A program made the position numbers and the translations under genes. From contig NZ_JAHAIF010000064.1 in assembly GCF_018372875.1 (NCBI RefSeq), positions 1 to 14,361 on the forward strand: DNA of 14,361 nucleotides, read 5' to 3'. This DNA comes from Clostridium sp. (GTDB lineage: Bacteria; Bacillota; Clostridia; Clostridiales; Clostridiaceae). Positions 1 to 8,252 of this stretch are shown piece by piece. The notes under the pieces are model-generated. The model saw nothing but the letters and a program-made list of their open reading frames with translations. It ran no database searches and was not told the origin of the DNA. Numbering within the stretch: the first letter of the stretch is position 1; each line of letters starts with the position of its first letter.

Positions 1-114
1 ATTAAAAGTAGGTTTGGGTAGTGAAATTATAAAAGTCAACTGTAGAATAATGGATATAAAAATAAGTGAAATTATTGCCAACTTTTACTTGACTCAAACG
101 AAAAATAAAAAAAC

Positions 115-143
115 TTGAAAATTTAATAAATAAATGATAAAAT
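115..143 (+). promoter_or_regulatory. Sigma-A promoter for rpsF-ssb-rpsR
   Basis: TTGAAA at 115-120 and TAAAAT at 138-143 are separated by exactly 17 nt, in a very A/T-rich stretch. Transcription would start at about 150, just upstream of the structured rpsF leader, so the RNA motif would sit at the extreme 5' end of the transcript. The fit to the housekeeping consensus is seen directly; activity is inferred. Confidence 0.72.
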
Positions 144-155
144 TATAAATTGTAA

Positions 156-199
156 TCCCTGCTGTACAAAGTACAGCCGTTAGTCCGAGGGGAGGAGGT
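156..199 (+). promoter_or_regulatory. S6:S18 ribosomal protein leader (autoregulatory RNA)
   Basis: A perfect 6-bp hairpin (CTGTAC 162-167, AAA loop, GTACAG 171-176) is followed directly by CCG (177-179). An outer stem can pair TCCCT (156-160) with AGGGG (188-192), the latter entering the rpsF Shine-Dalgarno region (188-199). A hairpin with a CCG on its 3' side ahead of rpsF is the known S6:S18-binding leader, which mimics the S6:S18 site in 16S rRNA. Binding of the S6:S18 complex would stabilise the outer stem and repress translation of the operon encoding both proteins. The fold is read from sequence; the regulation is family knowledge applied here. Confidence 0.72.
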
Positions 200-206
200 G
201 AAATAG

Positions 207-494
207 ATGAGAAAGTACGAAACTATATTCATACTAAACCCATCTTTTGAAGAGGAAGCTGTAAAGGCTACTATTGAAAAGTTTAAGGGTGTTATTGAAA
301 ATGGTGGCGGAACTGTTGAAAATGTAGATTTCTGGGGTAAGAGAAAGCTTGCTTATGAAATTGCTAAGGTAAACGAAGGTTACTACACATTAATCAACTT
401 TACTGCTAACACTGAATTACCAAGAGAATTAGATAGAATTTTCAGAATTACTGAAGGAGTTATCAGACACATTATTGTTAAGGAAGAAGCTTAA
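207..494 (+). CDS. rpsF: 30S ribosomal protein S6
   Basis: This 95-residue protein matches bacterial S6 in length and sequence. It opens with MRKYETIFILNP and carries the FWGKRKLAYEI segment (about 43-53) and the RIFRITEGVIRHII helix/strand region near the C terminus. S6 binds the central domain of 16S rRNA as a heterodimer with S18, whose gene is two places downstream. The start is set by GGAGGTG six nt before the ATG at 207. It is the first gene of the rpsF-ssb-rpsR operon, 14 nt from ssb, and is probably controlled by the S6:S18 leader just upstream. No long glutamate tail, as in enterobacterial S6, is present. Confidence 0.97.
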   Translation: MRKYETIFILNPSFEEEAVKATIEKFKGVIENGGGTVENVDFWGKRKLAYEIAKVNEGYYTLINFTANTELPRELDRIFRITEGVIRHIIVKEEA

Positions 495-508
495 TAGGAG
501 GTATTGTA

Positions 509-967
509 ATGAATAAGGTTATTCTTATTGGAAGACTTACAAAAGATCCTGAATTGAGATTTGCAGCTGGTAGTGGAATGGCTATAAGTAGATTTACTGT
601 TGCTGTAAATAGACAATTCAAGAAAGATGAAACTGATTTTATTAATTGCGTTGCATTTGGTAAAACAGCAGAAACGATATCTCAATATCTTACAAAGGGT
701 AGACAAATAGCTGTTACCGGAAGTATAAGAACAGGTAGCTATGATGCTCAAGATGGAACTAAAAGGTATACTACAGATGTTGCTGTAGAAAGCTTTGAGT
801 TCATTGGTTCTGGAAACGGAGCTAGAGATAATGCAGATTCATTTAACAATGGTGGCTATGGAAATTCAAGTTCTGATTATTCAGCTCAAGGAAATAACGA
901 TTCATTCGGTGACTTGAGTTTCAACGATGACATTACTCCAGTAGATGATGGAGATATGCCATTCTAA
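509..967 (+). CDS. ssb: Single-stranded DNA-binding protein
   Basis: SSB coats single-stranded DNA during replication, recombination and repair and recruits partner proteins through its C-terminal tip. The 152-residue product has the OB-fold DNA-binding domain at about 1-103 (MNKVILIGRLTKDPELRF at the start, INCVAFGKTAE and GRQIAVTGSIRTGSY inside). A Gly/Asn/Ser-rich disordered linker follows at about 104-140, and the acidic tip DDGDMPF ends the protein at 146-152. The intact tip supports a functional housekeeping SSB rather than a phage or plasmid paralogue lacking it. It lies between rpsF and rpsR, the usual Firmicutes arrangement that links replication and ribosome synthesis. A good GGAGG lies just before the ATG. 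Confidence 0.97.
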   Translation: MNKVILIGRLTKDPELRFAAGSGMAISRFTVAVNRQFKKDETDFINCVAFGKTAETISQYLTKGRQIAVTGSIRTGSYDAQDGTKRYTTDVAVESFEFIGSGNGARDNADSFNNGGYGNSSSDYSAQGNNDSFGDLSFNDDITPVDDGDMPF

Positions 968-993
968 ATTTCAAGGTAAGGAGGGAAACATAA

Positions 994-1239
994 ATGAAAG
1001 ATGTTAGAAGACCAAACGGTAAGATGAGAAGATCTAAAAGAAAAGTTTGTGCTTTTTGCGTAGATAAAGCTGAAAGCATCGATTATAAAGATGTTGCTAA
1101 GTTAAGAAAGTATGTTACAGAAAGAGGAAAGATTCTTCCAAGAAGAATATCTGGAACATGTGCTAAGCACCAAAGACAATTAACAGATGCAATAAAGAGA
1201 TCTAGAAACATAGCATTATTACCATTTACAACTGAGTAA
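994..1239 (+). CDS. rpsR: 30S ribosomal protein S18, cysteine-containing form
   Basis: This 81-residue S18 contains the conserved [27 protein letters not shown] region. S18 pairs with S6 on the platform of the small subunit. Cys19 and Cys22 form a CAFC motif, and Cys56 and His59 (CAKH) give a possible four-ligand zinc site, matching the zinc-binding 'C+' form of S18 known from comparative genomics. Bacteria using C+ ribosomal proteins often keep a zinc-free paralogue for zinc starvation; none is in this window. AAGGAGGG at 977-984 positions the start. It is the last gene of the operon, closed by terminators at 1249-1313. Confidence 0.96.
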   Translation: MKDVRRPNGKMRRSKRKVCAFCVDKAESIDYKDVAKLRKYVTERGKILPRRISGTCAKHQRQLTDAIKRSRNIALLPFTTE

Positions 1240-1248
1240 TAATGAACA

Positions 1249-1283
1249 AAAACCTCTGAGTAATATCAGGGGTTTTATTATTA
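1249..1283 (+). terminator. Intrinsic terminator after rpsR
   Basis: AAAACCTCTGA (1249-1259) pairs with TCAGGGGTTTT (1266-1276) through 11 bp, including one G·U, around a 6-nt loop. A T-rich tail follows. It starts 10 nt after the rpsR stop. Confidence 0.85.
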
Positions 1284-1284
1284 T

Positions 1285-1311
1285 AAAAGGAGCTTTTAAG
1301 GCTTCTTTTTT
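1285..1311 (+). terminator. Second tandem intrinsic terminator
   Basis: AAAAGGAGC (1285-1293) pairs with GCTTCTTTT (1301-1309) with one G·U pair, and T residues continue to 1311. It lies directly behind the first terminator and probably acts as a backup that insulates the downstream operon. Confidence 0.6.
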
Positions 1312-1360
1312 GTTAAATGAAAGAAATAATGGAAGATATGGTAAAAAATCTGAGCTAACC

Positions 1361-1389
1361 TTGAAATACTCCTTAAAAAAACATAAAAT
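1361..1389 (+). promoter_or_regulatory. Sigma-A promoter for the MazG-like/gdpP operon
   Basis: TTGAAA (1361-1366) and TAAAAT (1384-1389) lie 17 nt apart, the same hexamers and spacing as the rpsF promoter. Transcription would start near 1396, some 24 nt before the MazG-like start codon. It sits after the tandem terminators, which supports a separate transcription unit. Confidence 0.7.
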
Positions 1390-1419
1390 ATATATACAAG
1401 GATAAAAGAGGTGAGTTCC

Positions 1420-1740
1420 ATGAAATATAAAGAACTTAACATAATGGCAAATGTAAAGATAATAGAGAATTTAAAAGCGCAATTAATATGTATCATCGGA
1501 GAATTTTTTAGATTACTAACTAAAGGTTCAAATGTTGCACAAAATGCAATTTTGGAGTGCATATCTGGGGCAATAATAATATTATATGTATTAGCAGAAA
1601 AGTTAGGATATTCATTTTCTGAAGTGGACGATATAATGAAAGAAAAACTAGAACTAGGAATTAGAGCGGAAGATGAAGTTGAAAAAGAGGGAAAATGTTT
1701 AAGTAGTTTGAAAAAATATATTGAAAAAAATAGAAAGTGA
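1420..1740 (+). CDS. MazG-like family protein
   Basis: This 106-residue, mostly helical protein resembles the small stand-alone MazG-like family found in clostridia (PF12643 by recall, not searched). MazG-type proteins are all-alpha nucleoside triphosphate pyrophosphohydrolases that use acidic residues to bind Mg2+. Candidate acidic positions are Glu28 (IIGEFFRLL), Glu46 (ILECISGA), Glu60 and Asp70-Asp71 (SEVDDIMKEKLELG). I cannot confirm a complete catalytic EExxE...ExxD set, so activity is uncertain. The open frame extends to a GTG at 1411, but that GTG lies inside the Shine-Dalgarno sequence AGAGGTG (1407-1413); the ATG at 1420, six nt further, is the likely start. It is first in an operon with gdpP, 27 nt downstream, suggesting a nucleotide-related job. 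Confidence 0.8.
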   Translation: MKYKELNIMANVKIIENLKAQLICIIGEFFRLLTKGSNVAQNAILECISGAIIILYVLAEKLGYSFSEVDDIMKEKLELGIRAEDEVEKEGKCLSSLKKYIEKNRK

Positions 1741-1767
1741 TATCTTTATTAGGAGGATAATTGGCTT

Positions 1768-3711
1768 ATGAAAAAATCTGAAATATTAAAAAGATATCTT
1801 AAGCCTATGACTTTAATTATAATATCTATTTTGTTCTGGTACTATGATTATAAGATGATAGGAGCAACAGTATTTCTAATTTTTCTAATTAATAATTTTT
1901 ATGTATTACAGATGTATTGGAAAAAAGATAATGATAAAAGAAAATTTATTGATGATATAAATAGATCTATATCAGATAACTTATGCAATATACCATTTCC
2001 TATTGTACTTATCAATAATACAGGAGATATTGTTTGGAGCAATGAAAGGTTTAATGATATAGGAAAAAGGGAAGAATTATTAAATAAAAATATTTTAAGT
2101 ATTGCAAGAGGACTAAGTTTAGATAAAGTACTAGAAAATAAAGCAGATTCACATCAAAGATTAAAGTATGATGGGAAAATATATGATGTTCATAGTACAA
2201 AGTTAAACAATAATAGCGAAGAGTATTATCTTATTTACTTCAATGATATAAGCAATATTATTGATTTGGAGAAGACAAAGGAAAGTGTAATTCATATAGA
2301 AGTTGATAACTTAAATGAAGCTTTAGATACTACTGAAGAAAATAGTAGGCCATTAGTTGTAGCAGAAGTAGAAAGATGTATAAATGCTTATGCTCATAAA
2401 TTAAATGCAATGATAAAGAAGTATGATACTAATAAATATGTTTTATCAGTAAATGATAAAAATATTGAAAAAGAAATAGCTAATAAGTTTCCTGTTTTGG
2501 ATGAAATTTCAAAGATAGATAAAGGTAATAAATTGGAGGTTACTTTAAGCATTGGTATAGGTAGGGGCGGAATATCTCCTTTAGAAAATGATAATTTTGC
2601 TACTGTTGCAAAAGAATTAGCATTAGGTAGAGGTGGAGATCAAGTAGTAATTAAAGACAACGAGGATATAAAGATAATTGGTGGAAACACAAAAGAGATT
2701 GAAAAGAGAACAAGGGTTAGAGCTAGGGTAATATCTCATGCATTAAAAGAGTTAATATATGAAAGTGAAAAGATATATATAATAGGACATAGGAATCCAG
2801 ATATGGATTGTTTTGGATCAGCTGTTGCATTAGCATCTACAATAAGACAATTAGGAAAAGAGTGTAGTATAATACTAGGAAATGATACTGTACCTATAAA
2901 TTATTTTTTAGATAGATTAAAAAGAGATGTTAAATATAATGACTATTTTATATCTTTAGAGGATGCTAATAGATCTATAGATGACAATGTTTTAGTTATA
3001 GTAGTTGATGTCCACAATAGAAGTTATGTTGAAAATATAGATTTTATAGAAAAAAGTAAGAGAAAGGTTATAATAGATCATCATAGGAGAAGTCCTGATA
3101 TGATAGGAGGGGCTTTGCTAAATTATATAGAAGTTTACGCTTCTTCAACTTCAGAAATGATAACAGAAGTTATTCAATATATGTTGAAAGACCCAAAGCT
3201 TACTCAAACTGAGGCAGAGGGACTTTTAGCTGGAATATATATGGATACAAAAGGATTCTCCTTTAAAACAGGAGTAAGAACTTTTGAAGCAGCATCTTTC
3301 TTAAGAAATATTGGAGCAGATACAATAGAAGTTAAGAAGATGTTTACTGATAACCTAGAAGATTATTTACTAATTGCAGAAACTATAAAATCAGCTAAGG
3401 TAAATCCAAGTAATAATACTGCTATAGCAGTATGTCCTGATAATGTTGATACAGTAATAGTAGCTAAATCAGCGGATGAGATGTTAAATATATCTGGAAT
3501 ATTAGCTGGTTTTGTTCTAGCTAAGATTAATGATGATATCTATATAAGTGGAAGGTCAGTTGGTGATATAAATGTTCAAGTTGTATTAGAAGAACTTGGA
3601 GGTGGAGGTCACATGAATATAGCAGGCGCAAATATGTCTGGATTAACAATAGAACAAGTAATTGAAAAATTAGAAGAATCAATAAAAAAACATTTAAAGG
3701 TTGGTGAGTAA
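1768..3711 (+). CDS. gdpP: Cyclic-di-AMP phosphodiesterase GdpP (YybT family)
   Basis: GdpP hydrolyses cyclic di-AMP to pApA and so sets the level of this second messenger, which controls potassium and osmolyte balance and cell-wall homeostasis. At 647 residues it has the family's length and domain order: two membrane helices (about 14-28 and 31-49), a PAS-like domain (about 72-160), a degenerate GGDEF domain (about 172-300) with SIGIGRGG in place of an active cyclase motif, then the DHH/DHHA1 catalytic half. Metal ligands are visible: His341, Asp345 and Asp347 in GHRNPDMDC, Asp414 in VVDVHN, Asp437-His438-His439 in IIDHHR, and Asp493. The DHHA1 motif [11 protein letters not shown] is at 611-621. 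AGGAGG at 1751-1756 sets the start. It lies 1 nt before rplI, the usual Firmicutes gdpP-rplI-dnaB order, so translation is probably coupled. Confidence 0.96.
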   Translation: MKKSEILKRYLKPMTLIIISILFWYYDYKMIGATVFLIFLINNFYVLQMYWKKDNDKRKFIDDINRSISDNLCNIPFPIVLINNTGDIVWSNERFNDIGKREELLNKNILSIARGLSLDKVLENKADSHQRLKYDGKIYDVHSTKLNNNSEEYYLIYFNDISNIIDLEKTKESVIHIEVDNLNEALDTTEENSRPLVVAEVERCINAYAHKLNAMIKKYDTNKYVLSVNDKNIEKEIANKFPVLDEISKIDKGNKLEVTLSIGIGRGGISPLENDNFATVAKELALGRGGDQVVIKDNEDIKIIGGNTKEIEKRTRVRARVISHALKELIYESEKIYIIGHRNPDMDCFGSAVALASTIRQLGKECSIILGNDTVPINYFLDRLKRDVKYNDYFISLEDANRSIDDNVLVIVVDVHNRSYVENIDFIEKSKRKVIIDHHRRSPDMIGGALLNYIEVYASSTSEMITEVIQYMLKDPKLTQTEAEGLLAGIYMDTKGFSFKTGVRTFEAASFLRNIGADTIEVKKMFTDNLEDYLLIAETIKSAKVNPSNNTAIAVCPDNVDTVIVAKSADEMLNISGILAGFVLAKINDDIYISGRSVGDINVQVVLEELGGGGHMNIAGANMSGLTIEQVIEKLEESIKKHLKVGE

Positions 3712-3712
3712 C

Positions 3713-4159
3713 ATGCAAGTAATTTTATTACAAGATGTTAAGAAGTTAGGTAAAAAAGGTGATGTAATTAATACATCAGATGGATATGCAAGAAACTATT
3801 TATTTCCTAGGAAATTAGCTCAAGAGGCAACAGATTCAAATCTTCATATTTTAAATAATAAAAAAGAAAATGAAAGAAAACAAAAGTTAGCTGAACTAGA
3901 AGCAGCTCAAAAGTTAGCATCAGAATTAAAAGATAAAGAAATAAAAATAACTGCTAAGACAGGTGAAAGTGGAAAGTTATTTGGTGCAATTACAAGTAAA
4001 GATGTTGCTGAATTAATAAAGACACAGTACAAGGTAGTGATAGATAAGAAAAAAATAGTAATGGAAACAATAAAGGTTGCTGGAGGGTATACTATAGAAG
4101 TTAAGTTATATCCTGAAGTAAGTACAAAGATGAAGGTTATTATTGTTCCACAACAATAA
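3713..4159 (+). CDS. rplI: 50S ribosomal protein L9
   Basis: The 148-residue product has the standard L9 architecture: an N-terminal rRNA-binding domain ([16 protein letters not shown], then [13 protein letters not shown]), a long charged connecting helix at about 45-75, and a C-terminal domain with [15 protein letters not shown]9 binds 23S rRNA near the L1 stalk and helps maintain reading frame. The open frame extends upstream to a TTG at 3701, but the conserved N terminus begins at the ATG at 3713, 1 nt after the gdpP stop. Its ribosome binding region lies inside the gdpP end, so the two genes are probably translationally coupled. lonC follows after 12 nt. Confidence 0.97.
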   Translation: MQVILLQDVKKLGKKGDVINTSDGYARNYLFPRKLAQEATDSNLHILNNKKENERKQKLAELEAAQKLASELKDKEIKITAKTGESGKLFGAITSKDVAELIKTQYKVVIDKKKIVMETIKVAGGYTIEVKLYPEVSTKMKVIIVPQQ

Positions 4160-4171
4160 GGAGGAGTAATA

Positions 4172-6067
4172 TTGAAGTTTCATGAGGAAGTAGACTTCTT
4201 AAAAGAAGTATTAAATGGTGACTTGACTCAGGAAGCTCAGATTAATGTATTATTTGAAATTTTAAATAATGTTTTAGATCAGGGAGCAGTAAGAGCAAGA
4301 ACAGTAAAATATAAGCTACAAAAGTATGTTAATTCTCCCAATGTATGTGAGAGAGCATATGCATTAGTAATGATAGCTTCAGATGGAAAAGGTAGAGATA
4401 CTATTCCGTCTGAAGATGAAGTGGATAATACTATTGAAAATACAGTGGATTGGATTTCAGAAGAATTGGCTCGTAAATATGTTCAGAGTCAAATTGAAGC
4501 TAAGGTAGAAAAAAATATAATGGATAAGCAAGAAAAGTATATAGATGAAGTACGTTTATCTGTTATTAAAAAGCAAAAGGGAAGTGAAAACTCTAAGACT
4601 AACAAAAAGTATGAAGAGTTAATTCATTTAGATGATAAGAAGACAAATAAGAATATAATGAGTTTTCTTAGACCTGAAAATTTTAGTGAAGTAGTAGGTC
4701 AAGATAGAGCTATTAAATCATTAATATCAAAGCTTTCATCTCCATATCCACAACATATAATTTTATATGGACCTCCAGGTGTAGGTAAGACAACGGCTGC
4801 TAGAATAGCATTAGAAGAGGCTAGAAGACTGTCCTTTACTCCATTTGATGAAGAATCAAAATTTGTAGAGGTAGATGGTACTACATTAAGGTGGGATCCA
4901 AGAGAAATAACAAATCCTTTATTAGGCTCTGTACATGATCCTATATATCAAGGAAGTAAAAGAGATCTGGCTGATGTTGGTGTTCCTGAACCAAAGCCAG
5001 GATTAGTAACAGAAGCCCATGGGGGAGTACTATTCATAGATGAAATAGGAGAATTAGATAATATACTTCAAAACAAGCTACTTAAAGTGTTAGAAGATAA
5101 AAGGGTAGAATTTTCATCATCTTATTATGATCCAGATGATGAAAATACTCCAAAGTATATAAAGTATTTATTTGACAATGGTGCTCCAGCAGACTTTGTT
5201 TTAATAGGTGCAACAACAAGAGAACCTGGGGAGTTAAATCCAGCCTTAAGATCTAGATGTACTGAAGTATATTTTGAACCTCTGTCGTCTAAAGATATAG
5301 AACAAATTGTTTTAAATGCTGCAAATAAGTTGGGGGTTACTCTAGAAAATGGAGTAGCAGAATTAATAAGTAGATATACTATTGAAGGTAGAAAAGCTGT
5401 AAATATCCTAACTGATGCATATGGTTTTTCATTATATAGCAATAACTCAAATTGTAAAGATGGTGTGAGTATAACACTTAAAGATATAGAAGAAGTAATT
5501 TCTATAGGTAGGTATGTACCATTTGAAAGAAGCAAGGATGAAAATGAATATGAAGTTGGACATATATATGGCCTTGGGGTAAGTGGATTCATTGGCTCTA
5601 CTTTAGAAATAGAAGCAGCTGTTTTTACTGCGAAGAAAAAGGGTGCTGGAACAGTTAGATTTAATGAAACTGCTGGGTCAATGGCAAAGGATTCTGTGTA
5701 TAACGCAGCATCAGTAATTAGAAAGTTTACGGATAAAGATATTAGGGATTATGATATACACGTAAATGTTGTTGGTGGAGGTAAAATAGATGGGCCATCA
5801 GCAGGTGCAGCAATAACTATGTGTGTAATTAGTGCCCTATTAGATAAGCCTTTAAGACAAGATATTGCTTTAACAGGTGAAATATCCTTAAGAGGTAAAG
5901 TAAAGCCTGTAGGAGGAATATTTGAGAAAATATATGGAGCAAGAAGAAAAGGAATTAAATTAGTGTTAGTTCCAAAGGATAATGAAAATGAGATTCCTAA
6001 GGGATTAAAAGATATAGAAGTAAGGGCAGTAGGCAATATTGAAGAATTATTGAGTATTGTATTTTAA
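4172..6067 (+). CDS. lonC: ATP-dependent protease, Lon family (LonC)
   Basis: This is a soluble AAA+ serine protease. The 631 residues contain a family-specific N-terminal region (1-165), an AAA+ module with Walker A GPPGVGKTT (200-208) and Walker B VLFIDEIGEL (286-295), candidate arginine fingers in LNPALRSRC (355-363), and a Lon protease domain. The catalytic dyad is intact: Ser543 in DGPSAGAA and Lys586 in PVGGIFEK, 43 residues apart as in E. coli Lon (Ser679/Lys722). The classical LonA N-terminal domain is absent. The family (TIGR02903, LonC) is known from a subset of spore formers and was proposed to act in sporulation; it resembles forespore LonB. The start is TTG at 4172, seven nt after AAGGAGG (4158-4164), which overlaps the rplI stop. 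Placement between rplI and dnaB is typical of clostridia. Confidence 0.92.
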   Translation: MKFHEEVDFLKEVLNGDLTQEAQINVLFEILNNVLDQGAVRARTVKYKLQKYVNSPNVCERAYALVMIASDGKGRDTIPSEDEVDNTIENTVDWISEELARKYVQSQIEAKVEKNIMDKQEKYIDEVRLSVIKKQKGSENSKTNKKYEELIHLDDKKTNKNIMSFLRPENFSEVVGQDRAIKSLISKLSSPYPQHIILYGPPGVGKTTAARIALEEARRLSFTPFDEESKFVEVDGTTLRWDPREITNPLLGSVHDPIYQGSKRDLADVGVPEPKPGLVTEAHGGVLFIDEIGELDNILQNKLLKVLEDKRVEFSSSYYDPDDENTPKYIKYLFDNGAPADFVLIGATTREPGELNPALRSRCTEVYFEPLSSKDIEQIVLNAANKLGVTLENGVAELISRYTIEGRKAVNILTDAYGFSLYSNNSNCKDGVSITLKDIEEVISIGRYVPFERSKDENEYEVGHIYGLGVSGFIGSTLEIEAAVFTAKKKGAGTVRFNETAGSMAKDSVYNAASVIRKFTDKDIRDYDIHVNVVGGGKIDGPSAGAAITMCVISALLDKPLRQDIALTGEISLRGKVKPVGGIFEKIYGARRKGIKLVLVPKDNENEIPKGLKDIEVRAVGNIEELLSIVF

Positions 6068-6089
6068 TAGTTAGGAGGAGAGTTATGTA

Positions 6090-7424
6090 ATGGACGCTCC
6101 AGTTATGAGAAGTCTACCACAAAGTATTGAGGCAGAACAATCTGTAATAGGATCAATGATAATTGATAAAAGTGCTATTGCTCAAGTGGCAGAAAAATTA
6201 ACAGAAGATGATTTCTATAGGGATGGACATAAAATAATATATAAAGCAATTTTTGAAATGTTTAAAAATGATATGGCTGTAGATTTAGTTACTCTTTTAG
6301 AGTACCTAAAATCTACAGATCAATTAGAAAAGGCTGGTGGAGTAACATATATAACAGAAGTTAGTTCTTCTGTCCCAACTACAGCTAATTTATCATCTTA
6401 CATAAAAATAGTAGAAGAAAAGTCTATACTAAGAAGGTTAATTAAGGCATCAACAGCAATTATAGAAGATAGTTATAATAAGCAAGGTGAAGTAGAAGGT
6501 GTTTTAGATCTTGCAGAGAAGAAAATATTTGATATAGCTGAAAAAAGAAGCACTAGTGATTTTGAATCATTAAGTGATGTTTTGGAAAGAGGTTTTCTAG
6601 AAATAGAAAGGCTTTTTAATAACAAAGGACAAATTACTGGTGTTCCTTCTGGATTTACTGATTTAGATGCAAAAACATCAGGATTTCAAAAAGGAGATAT
6701 GGTTCTTATAGCTGCTAGACCATCTATGGGGAAAACTACATTTGCTTTAAATATAGCAGAAAATGCAGCCTTAAGAGAGGGAAAGAGTGTAGTAATATTT
6801 TCTCTAGAAATGCCTAAGGAACAATTAGCATATAAGCTATTATGTTCTGAAGCAAATGTTGATATGCTTAAATTAAGAACTGGTAATCTAGATGATAAAG
6901 ACTGGGAAAACATAGCTAGAGCTACAGGTCCTCTTTCAAAAGCTAAAATTTATATTGATGATACAGCAGGTGTAACTGTTATGGAGATGAGGTCTAAGTG
7001 TAGAAGACTTAAGATGGAATATGGTATTGATCTTATTTTAATAGACTATCTTCAATTAATGTCAGGATCATCATCAGAAAATAGACAACAAGAAGTATCT
7101 GAAATATCAAGATCTATTAAGGCATTAGCTAAGGAAATGGAATGTCCCGTAATAGCATTATCCCAGCTATCTCGTGCACCAGAGCAAAGAGCAGATCATA
7201 GGCCTATGTTATCAGACTTAAGAGAATCTGGTTCAATAGAGCAGGATGCTGACCTTGTTATGTTTTTATATAGAGATGAATATTACAATAAGGAAACAGA
7301 AGATAAGAATATGGCAGAATGTATAGTTGCTAAGCATAGAAATGGTCCAGTTGGTACTGTGAAGATGGCATTCTTAGGAGCATTAAGTAAGTTTGGTGAT
7401 TTAGATGTTATTCATAAAGACTAA
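6090..7424 (+). CDS. dnaB: Replicative DNA helicase DnaB (DnaC of Bacillus)
   Basis: The hexameric helicase unwinds DNA at the replication fork and recruits primase. The 444-residue protein has the helical N-terminal domain (about 8-110; SLPQSIEAEQSVIGSM at the start) and a RecA-like motor domain from about 180. Walker A is ARPSMGKTT (209-217), Walker B is LILIDYLQLM (315-324), SQLSRAPEQR (358-367) and ESGSIEQDADLVMFLYR follow, and KHRNGP (415-420) carries the likely arginine finger. No intein interrupts these motifs. AGGAGGAG at 6073-6080 lies 9 nt before the ATG at 6090. An ATGTAA start-stop lies between them, overlapping the real ATG by one base. It follows lonC by 22 nt and precedes proC by 18 nt, so it is read as part of the operon. 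Confidence 0.97.
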   Translation: MDAPVMRSLPQSIEAEQSVIGSMIIDKSAIAQVAEKLTEDDFYRDGHKIIYKAIFEMFKNDMAVDLVTLLEYLKSTDQLEKAGGVTYITEVSSSVPTTANLSSYIKIVEEKSILRRLIKASTAIIEDSYNKQGEVEGVLDLAEKKIFDIAEKRSTSDFESLSDVLERGFLEIERLFNNKGQITGVPSGFTDLDAKTSGFQKGDMVLIAARPSMGKTTFALNIAENAALREGKSVVIFSLEMPKEQLAYKLLCSEANVDMLKLRTGNLDDKDWENIARATGPLSKAKIYIDDTAGVTVMEMRSKCRRLKMEYGIDLILIDYLQLMSGSSSENRQQEVSEISRSIKALAKEMECPVIALSQLSRAPEQRADHRPMLSDLRESGSIEQDADLVMFLYRDEYYNKETEDKNMAECIVAKHRNGPVGTVKMAFLGALSKFGDLDVIHKD

Positions 7425-7442
7425 TTTAGTTGGGGGATTTGT

Positions 7443-8243
7443 ATGTTGAAGAAGATTGGGTTTATAGGTTGTGGCAATATGGGAAGTGCCATGGTAGGAG
7501 GATTAGTAAATTCAGGATTTTCAAGTCCAAGTAATATTATTGTTTCTACTAGAACAGAAGAATCTGCAAAATTAATACAAGAAAAATATAATGTTAATGT
7601 AACAACTAATAATGAAGAGGTTGTAAAAAATTCAGATGTGATTTTTCTTGCAGTTAAGCCTAATATGTATGCAAAGGTCATTGGTGAGCTAAGAAAAGAT
7701 TTATTACAAGAAAAGCTTATTATAACTATAGCAGCAGGAATAACTATAAGTGATATGGAAGCTTTAATTAGTGATAAAGCTAGGATTATAAGAACAATGC
7801 CTAACACTCCTGCACTTGTAGGAGAAGGTATGTCAGCTATATGTCCTAATAATAATGTTTTAGATGAAGAGTTAAAGTTAGTAATAGATATGTATAACAG
7901 TTTTGGTGAATGTGTAGAACTTGAAGAAAAAGATTTTCATGGTTTTATAGCTTTATGCGGTTCTTCACCAGCATATGTATTTATATTTATTGAGGCTATG
8001 GCAGATGCAGCAGTAAAGCTTGGAATACCAAGAAAAAAAGCATATAGAATGGCAGCACAAAGTGTATTAGGATCAGCAAAGATGGTATTAGATACAGAAC
8101 AACATCCTGGTGAATTAAAAGATATGGTATGTTCACCTTCAGGAACAACAATAGATGCTGTAGTAGAATTAGAAAAGCAAGGATTTAGAAATTCTATTAT
8201 TGAAGCAATGATAAAATGTGCAGATAAATCTAAATCTATGTAA
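7443..8243 (+). CDS. proC: Pyrroline-5-carboxylate reductase
   Basis: ProC catalyses the last step of proline synthesis, reducing 1-pyrroline-5-carboxylate to L-proline with NAD(P)H in the cytoplasm. The 266-residue length is normal. The N-terminal Rossmann fold has IGFIGCGNMGSAMVGG (5-20), followed by LAVKPNMY (69-76) and IRTMPNTPALVGEGM (116-130). The dimerisation domain has CGSSPAYVFIFIEAMADAA (172-190) and the family signature PGELKDMVCSPSGTTIDAV (222-240). GGGGG at 7432-7436 serves as the ribosome binding site. It lies 18 nt behind dnaB and is the last gene of the operon, ending at the strong hairpin at 8253-8292. No other proline gene is nearby. Confidence 0.97.
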   Translation: MLKKIGFIGCGNMGSAMVGGLVNSGFSSPSNIIVSTRTEESAKLIQEKYNVNVTTNNEEVVKNSDVIFLAVKPNMYAKVIGELRKDLLQEKLIITIAAGITISDMEALISDKARIIRTMPNTPALVGEGMSAICPNNNVLDEELKLVIDMYNSFGECVELEEKDFHGFIALCGSSPAYVFIFIEAMADAAVKLGIPRKKAYRMAAQSVLGSAKMVLDTEQHPGELKDMVCSPSGTTIDAVVELEKQGFRNSIIEAMIKCADKSKSM

Positions 8244-8252
8244 GTAAAAAGT

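Noticed and set aside
1..118. Open frame from the left edge to a TGA at 116-118 (38 codons) on the plus strand.
   Set aside because: The translation matches nothing I recognise and its end overlaps the rpsF promoter. It may be the tail of an upstream gene, but this cannot be supported.
2280..2670. Active GGDEF cyclase in GdpP.
   Set aside because: The position of the signature motif reads SIGIGRGG without the GG(D/E)EF residues, as expected for the degenerate domain of this family.
5125..5592. 155-codon minus-strand frame inside lonC.
   Set aside because: It lies wholly opposite well-conserved AAA+ and linker sequence, has no ribosome binding site, and is a shadow of the coding strand.
7421..7807. 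128-codon hydrophobic minus-strand frame opposite proC.
   Set aside because: The hydrophobic composition comes from the complement of the ProC Rossmann fold; no ribosome binding site or independent support.
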